Below are positions 57,479 to 60,836 of a stretch of DNA of 60,836 nucleotides, piece after piece. Where the stretch lies: assembly GCF_000455485.1 (NCBI RefSeq), contig NZ_CBQR020000150.1, positions 1 through 60,836 on the forward strand, read 5' to 3'. Both the position numbers and the translations under genes were made by a program. The notes beneath the pieces are model-generated. The model was not told the origin of the DNA and made no database searches. It saw only the letters and a program-made list of their open reading frames with translations. The first letter of the stretch is position 1, and each line of letters opens with the position of its first letter. Origin of the DNA: Gorillibacterium massiliense (GTDB lineage Bacteria; Bacillota; Bacilli; Paenibacillales; NBRC-103111).

Positions 57479-59476
57479 ATGAATCGAAATGGAAGGAAAC
57501 CACTCTTCGGAGTTTTGAAAGGGCTTTCACTACGCAGTAGACTCATTATTACCTTTGTCATTATTTTATTTGGGCCTGTACTGTCCATAAGTGTTCTTTC
57601 TTATCAAACGGCAAAAAGCGAGGTTGGCAAGCAAATGGAGAGCGGCGCGGAACAAAACGTCCATTTGCTGGATTCGGTCATTGCCCAGTATGCACTGGCG
57701 GAAACGGCTAATACCGACTATTTGGCTTCGCTCATTACGTCAGATTCTTATTCAGGGCCGGACGCAACGCTGCAAAGTAAAATCATTACGCCATTTTTCA
57801 AGACCCATACAATAAGCTCCAGTATCGAATTCGCCAGCGACTCCGGTTATTACTGGAATGCCCAAGGGAAGCCGTGGGCTCTTGAGGAACCAGCCCAATC
57901 CCAAGAATGGTACCAATCCGCTATGGAAAATACGATGGAGCCATATGTGTCCGCTCCCTATTTCTCTGTCATTACCGGTGATTTTGTCATCGGTATTTCG
58001 AAAGCGGTGGCGGACGGCAGCGGGGTAATTCGCAATGAGGTAAAAATTGATGAACTGACCGGTCTTTCGAACAATGTCAAAATCGGCAAAGAGGGTTATA
58101 CGATTATTCTCGACAACAACCGTAAGGTCGTGGCCCATCCGACACTGCAGCCCGGAGAACAGGCGACGGGAGATTGGGTGGAAAACATGTTTGCTGCAGA
58201 TGAAGGGCAGTTTGATTATGTCAGTGACGGGCAGCCGATGACGATGTCTTATGTAACGGACCCGTTGACAGGCTGGAAGGTTAGCGGAGTTATGCTTAAG
58301 AAGGAATATGCAAATGAGGCAAAGCCGATTCTTAAACAGACTCTGCTCGTTGTCATTGTGGCGATAACCGTTGCGGTTGCTTTGATTTTGTATATTCTCA
58401 TCGGCCTGTTCCGATCCTTGCGGACGATGGTGAATACGGCAGAGAAAATTGGCAAAGGCGATTTATCCGCACGGATCCCAGTGGCAAGGAACGACGAGCT
58501 TGGCAAGTTGGGCAACAGTTTTAATGAGATGGCCGATAGCATACACCGGAACATGAGCCAAATCAATGAAACCGCGTTGTCGCTGGCTTCTTCCTCCCAG
58601 GAATTAAGCGCAAGCACAGAGCAAGCAGCGCATGCTACCGGACACATTGCGGAACTGGCCCATCGTATTTATGAGGGGGCCGGAAAACAGGAAGCAAGGT
58701 TGATTGAAAATCATGGCCGCATTGCATCGATAGCGGGCCGAATGAACGTAATTGACGAGTACGTTACCCAAATGGATGATCTGTCCGGCGTGGCTGGATC
58801 CAAATCTCTCGCTGGCAGCGATAATATACAGACTGTCGTCCGCCAGATGAATGTTATTCATGACTTCGCGGATAAGCAGTCTCTCATTATTCGCGGTCTG
58901 CACGAGGAGTCCCAGAAGATAGAGAAGATTGTTGCGATGATTCAAGAGATTGCGAAAAGGACCAACCTCTTGGCGTTAAACGCCAGTATAGAAGCAGCTC
59001 GCGCAGGTGAACACGGACGCAGCTTCGCAGTAGTGGCGGCGGAAATCCGCAGCCTGGCGGAGCAGACTGCGTATTCCACCGGCTCCATAAAGACGTTGAT
59101 CAGCGAGATTCAAACCGGTGCAACGGACGCGGTTTCCTCGATGGAGAATACGGTCTTGGAAGTCAAAAGAGGCATCCAATATGTGCAGGAAACGGACCTG
59201 AAATTTAAAGAAATTTTAGATGCCGTCCATCCGTTGGAGGAAATGAGCGGTGCCTTGCGCGCCATTACCGTCGAAATCATCGAGCAGACGGCACGTATCG
59301 CGGAGTCCGTCAATGATGTTATCCATATCGCTGCGGATAACGCCTCGGGAACAGAGGGCGTGTCGGCTTCCGTTGAGGAGCAAATGGCTTCAACCGAGCA
59401 GATTTCCGCATCGGCCGCCAACTTGTCCAAGACAGCGGAAACTTTATCGTCTATCGTCGACATGTTTAAACTATAA
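57479..59476 (+). CDS. Methyl-accepting chemotaxis protein (dCache-HAMP-MCP)
   Basis: This 665-residue receptor has TM1 at about residues 20-43, a periplasmic-type dCache sensor (about 50-280; [21 protein letters not shown] and [12 protein letters not shown]), TM2 (about 287-312), HAMP (about 313-370; [20 protein letters not shown]) and a cytoplasmic MCP domain. The conserved signalling tip is [38 protein letters not shown] (read in parts, about 495-530). The ATG at 57479 follows ATGGAGGTTAGG. It lies downstream of the pilus locus; coupling to the receiver protein is possible but unproven. Confidence 0.94.
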   Translation: MNRNGRKPLFGVLKGLSLRSRLIITFVIILFGPVLSISVLSYQTAKSEVGKQMESGAEQNVHLLDSVIAQYALAETANTDYLASLITSDSYSGPDATLQSKIITPFFKTHTISSSIEFASDSGYYWNAQGKPWALEEPAQSQEWYQSAMENTMEPYVSAPYFSVITGDFVIGISKAVADGSGVIRNEVKIDELTGLSNNVKIGKEGYTIILDNNRKVVAHPTLQPGEQATGDWVENMFAADEGQFDYVSDGQPMTMSYVTDPLTGWKVSGVMLKKEYANEAKPILKQTLLVVIVAITVAVALILYILIGLFRSLRTMVNTAEKIGKGDLSARIPVARNDELGKLGNSFNEMADSIHRNMSQINETALSLASSSQELSASTEQAAHATGHIAELAHRIYEGAGKQEARLIENHGRIASIAGRMNVIDEYVTQMDDLSGVAGSKSLAGSDNIQTVVRQMNVIHDFADKQSLIIRGLHEESQKIEKIVAMIQEIAKRTNLLALNASIEAARAGEHGRSFAVVAAEIRSLAEQTAYSTGSIKTLISEIQTGATDAVSSMENTVLEVKRGIQYVQETDLKFKEILDAVHPLEEMSGALRAITVEIIEQTARIAESVNDVIHIAADNASGTEGVSASVEEQMASTEQISASAANLSKTAETLSSIVDMFKL

Positions 59477-59944
59477 AAACAGAGTGATAGGAGAGTCTAT
59501 TTAGACTATCTGCAATTATTTGAAACGCCTATGAATAATGGATTGCAGGCAGGGGCGCGCCGCTTTTTTGAATAGCGTTCAAAGGGTTCTATCACGGCTA
59601 GTAAAAACATATCCATAGTACACGATAGAAAAAGACCATGAAGGACTCTTTCGAGGGCAGGTTTGGATTTTCACTAGAAAACCGATTCTGATTCTATATA
59701 AGTTGAACGATTGAAAGAGTAACGGTCGAAGGAGGAATGGAGGACAATTGGACTGTAGGAGCGTTAGCGCTCACTAATACAAACGGATTTCATCCGCTGA
59801 AAAAGTGGTTTTATTCAAGGAATCCGAAAATGAGAGCGACTGGAAGTTCAAATGGCCCGTAGTTCCTCAGTATCGATTGCTATACTATTCGGTTCAACTT
59901 ATATAGGAGAGTCATGGGAAACTGTACGAAAGGATGCCGATGCT
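59477..59944. other. Intergenic region with inverted-repeat element
   Basis: About 470 bases between the chemoreceptor gene and the last open frame. Apart from the inverted-repeat element at 59694-59906, no gene or clear terminator is seen. Confidence 0.6.
59694..59906. repeat. 213-bp element bounded by 15-bp inverted repeats
   Basis: ctatataagttgaac (59694-59708) and gttcaacttatatag (59892-59906) are perfect reverse complements. Inside are small hairpins (agcg-tta-cgct near 59760; cggat-ttc-atccg near 59784). There is no coding capacity. This is the structure of a MITE or intergenic repeat; similar elements are common in Paenibacillus-type genomes (recalled, not checked). Confidence 0.75.
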
Positions 59945-60836
59945 ATGAAGAATCCACTGCCGGTCCCCCTGAACTCATCGAGGAAAAAAGAAACGCTTCC
60001 GATCCCGGCGGATCGGCTTGACGAGAAGAGAGAAGCGACGTCAGGAGGGAGCAGTAAAGAAGGCAGAGAGGTCGGAGAAGGCAGGGTAGACAAGCTAGAC
60101 AGGACAGACAGGCTAGGCAGAGAGGAACAATGGGCTGATGGTGTCCAGACGGGACTAGGCCGAGAGAGTGAGGCGGCCGTTGTCGAGATAGTAGACAGCG
60201 ACGATGCTACGCCAGTGGAACAAGAGACGGATTCGGTGCTGGAAAGAATGCAGGAGCAGTTAAAGGAGCTGCTGCGGGAAAAATCTCGAGAACATCGAAA
60301 CAAATGGAAGGAATCGATACAAGCGGAAATGCTTGATCAGTTGCGGGAACAAGAGCAGGAACAGGAACAGGTAGAGGAACAAGAACAGGTAGAAGAACAG
60401 GAACAGAAACTGGGACAGGAACAGGGATCGTTGAAAAGGTCCGAGAGAGTATCGACGCAAGAGCAGTTGAACGGATCGGAGAAAGACCAACTGAAAGTTC
60501 CGGTTAAAAGATCGGTTTTTGATCCCGCATCAGAACGGGGGTATGGACAGGCTCGTGGTGGGCTTGATGGGTTAGGTGAAAGTAAGAGGGGTGAACGGGT
60601 TGTCATTCCGTTCAGGCTTGGCCAGCGGAAGCAAGGCTCGGCGGAGAGTGACGCGAAAGCAAGCAGCTGGCGGGAGCGAGGCGCAGCGGAAAGCGGCGCT
60701 CAGCGGCGAAAGCCCGAAGGGGCGGCCCCTGCCAGCGAGGCGGGCTCAGCCGCGGGGCAGGGGCAGCGCTGGTGGGTGCCACCGGCAGCGGCTGCGCCTA
60801 GCGGCGGCGGCTTGGCCGCACCGGGGCGCACCCGCG
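59945..60836 (+). CDS. Low-complexity Glu/Gln/Arg-rich hypothetical protein (3' end outside window)
   Basis: The frame from ATG 59945 stays open to the window end (297 codons). The product begins MKNPLPVPLNSSRKKETLPI and has many charged residues. It has a predicted coiled coil (ERMQEQLKELLREKSREH), a run of EQEQ-type repeats near residues 135-160, and a C-terminal portion that becomes Ala/Gly/Pro-rich with a sharp rise in GC content over the last 150-200 bases. AAAGGATG lies upstream. No family is recognised; it may be a non-conserved N-terminal extension of a larger protein whose domain lies beyond the window. Three antisense open frames here are Ser/Cys-rich shadows. Confidence 0.5.
   Translation, partial: MKNPLPVPLNSSRKKETLPIPADRLDEKREATSGGSSKEGREVGEGRVDKLDRTDRLGREEQWADGVQTGLGRESEAAVVEIVDSDDATPVEQETDSVLERMQEQLKELLREKSREHRNKWKESIQAEMLDQLREQEQEQEQVEEQEQVEEQEQKLGQEQGSLKRSERVSTQEQLNGSEKDQLKVPVKRSVFDPASERGYGQARGGLDGLGESKRGERVVIPFRLGQRKQGSAESDAKASSWRERGAAESGAQRRKPEGAAPASEAGSAAGQGQRWWVPPAAAAPSGGGLAAPGRTR

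Noticed and set aside
59899-60606. Three Ser/Cys-rich open frames on the minus strand near the right edge
   Set aside because: They are antisense translations of the Glu/Gln-codon repeats in the plus-strand frame, which has a better start and stays open to the edge.

Overview
The window looks like a chromosomal segment of a low-to-moderate-GC, spore-former-type Firmicute, most likely Paenibacillaceae. The evidence is the Bacillus-like gene order (sua5/ywlC, mntP, ywlE, rpiB, ywlG, glyA, upp, mnaA, atp operon), strong AGGAGG-type ribosome binding sites with frequent GTG/TTG starts, an 11-gene nuo operon without nuoEFG next to atp, DUF1146-murA, SLH-domain surface proteins and Gram-positive type IV pilus genes. 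The genus is inferred from gene content and not proven.

Layout. 1-8.3 kb: translation and one-carbon genes. These are a partial Sua5, MntP, a ywlE gene interrupted by an in-frame stop, a ZTP riboswitch leading rpiB-ywlG-glyA, a LOG-family gene broken by a 10-bp tandem duplication, upp and mnaA. 8.4-16.4 kb: the complete ATP synthase operon (atpZ-I-B-E-F-H-A-G-D-C) with a consensus promoter and unusual repeat or hairpin insertions between atpG/atpD and atpD/atpC. 16.8-27.1 kb: nuoABCDHIJKLMN, a complex I lacking the NADH-oxidising module. 27.2-30.0 kb: an AT-richer, minus-strand secreted beta-propeller-like gene, followed by debris (a decayed second copy of the nuoM/nuoN junction and a truncated MFS exporter). 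30.2-37.3 kb: a subtilisin with PPC domains, DUF1146, murA, a NarL-type two-component pair and a membrane protein. 37.6-38.4 kb: a GAF-LuxR regulator.

38.6-56.7 kb: a Gram-positive type IV pilus locus, apparently co-directional: VanW-like lipoprotein, pilB, pilC, major pilin, pilM, pilN, pilO, pilT, SLH protein, large VWA adhesin with three exact-period repeats, two minor pilins, a PilX-like protein fused to a beta-helix-like region, a CheY-like receiver on an Ala/Gln-rich rod, and prepilin peptidase. This is the most interesting system here: a retractable pilus with a predicted VWA tip adhesin, an S-layer-anchored partner and an unusual dedicated receiver protein. A DUF4269 nucleotidyltransferase and a dCache-HAMP chemoreceptor follow. 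The window ends in a repeat element and the start of a low-complexity, Glu/Gln-rich open frame that runs off the edge.

Several non-coding repeats recur. A roughly 100-bp structured element occurs at least three times (2.5, 4.1 and 36.5 kb), each time shortly after a stop codon and upstream of a co-directional gene. Two genes (ywlE, LOG) carry inactivating lesions close together, which could be genuine decay or sequence error.
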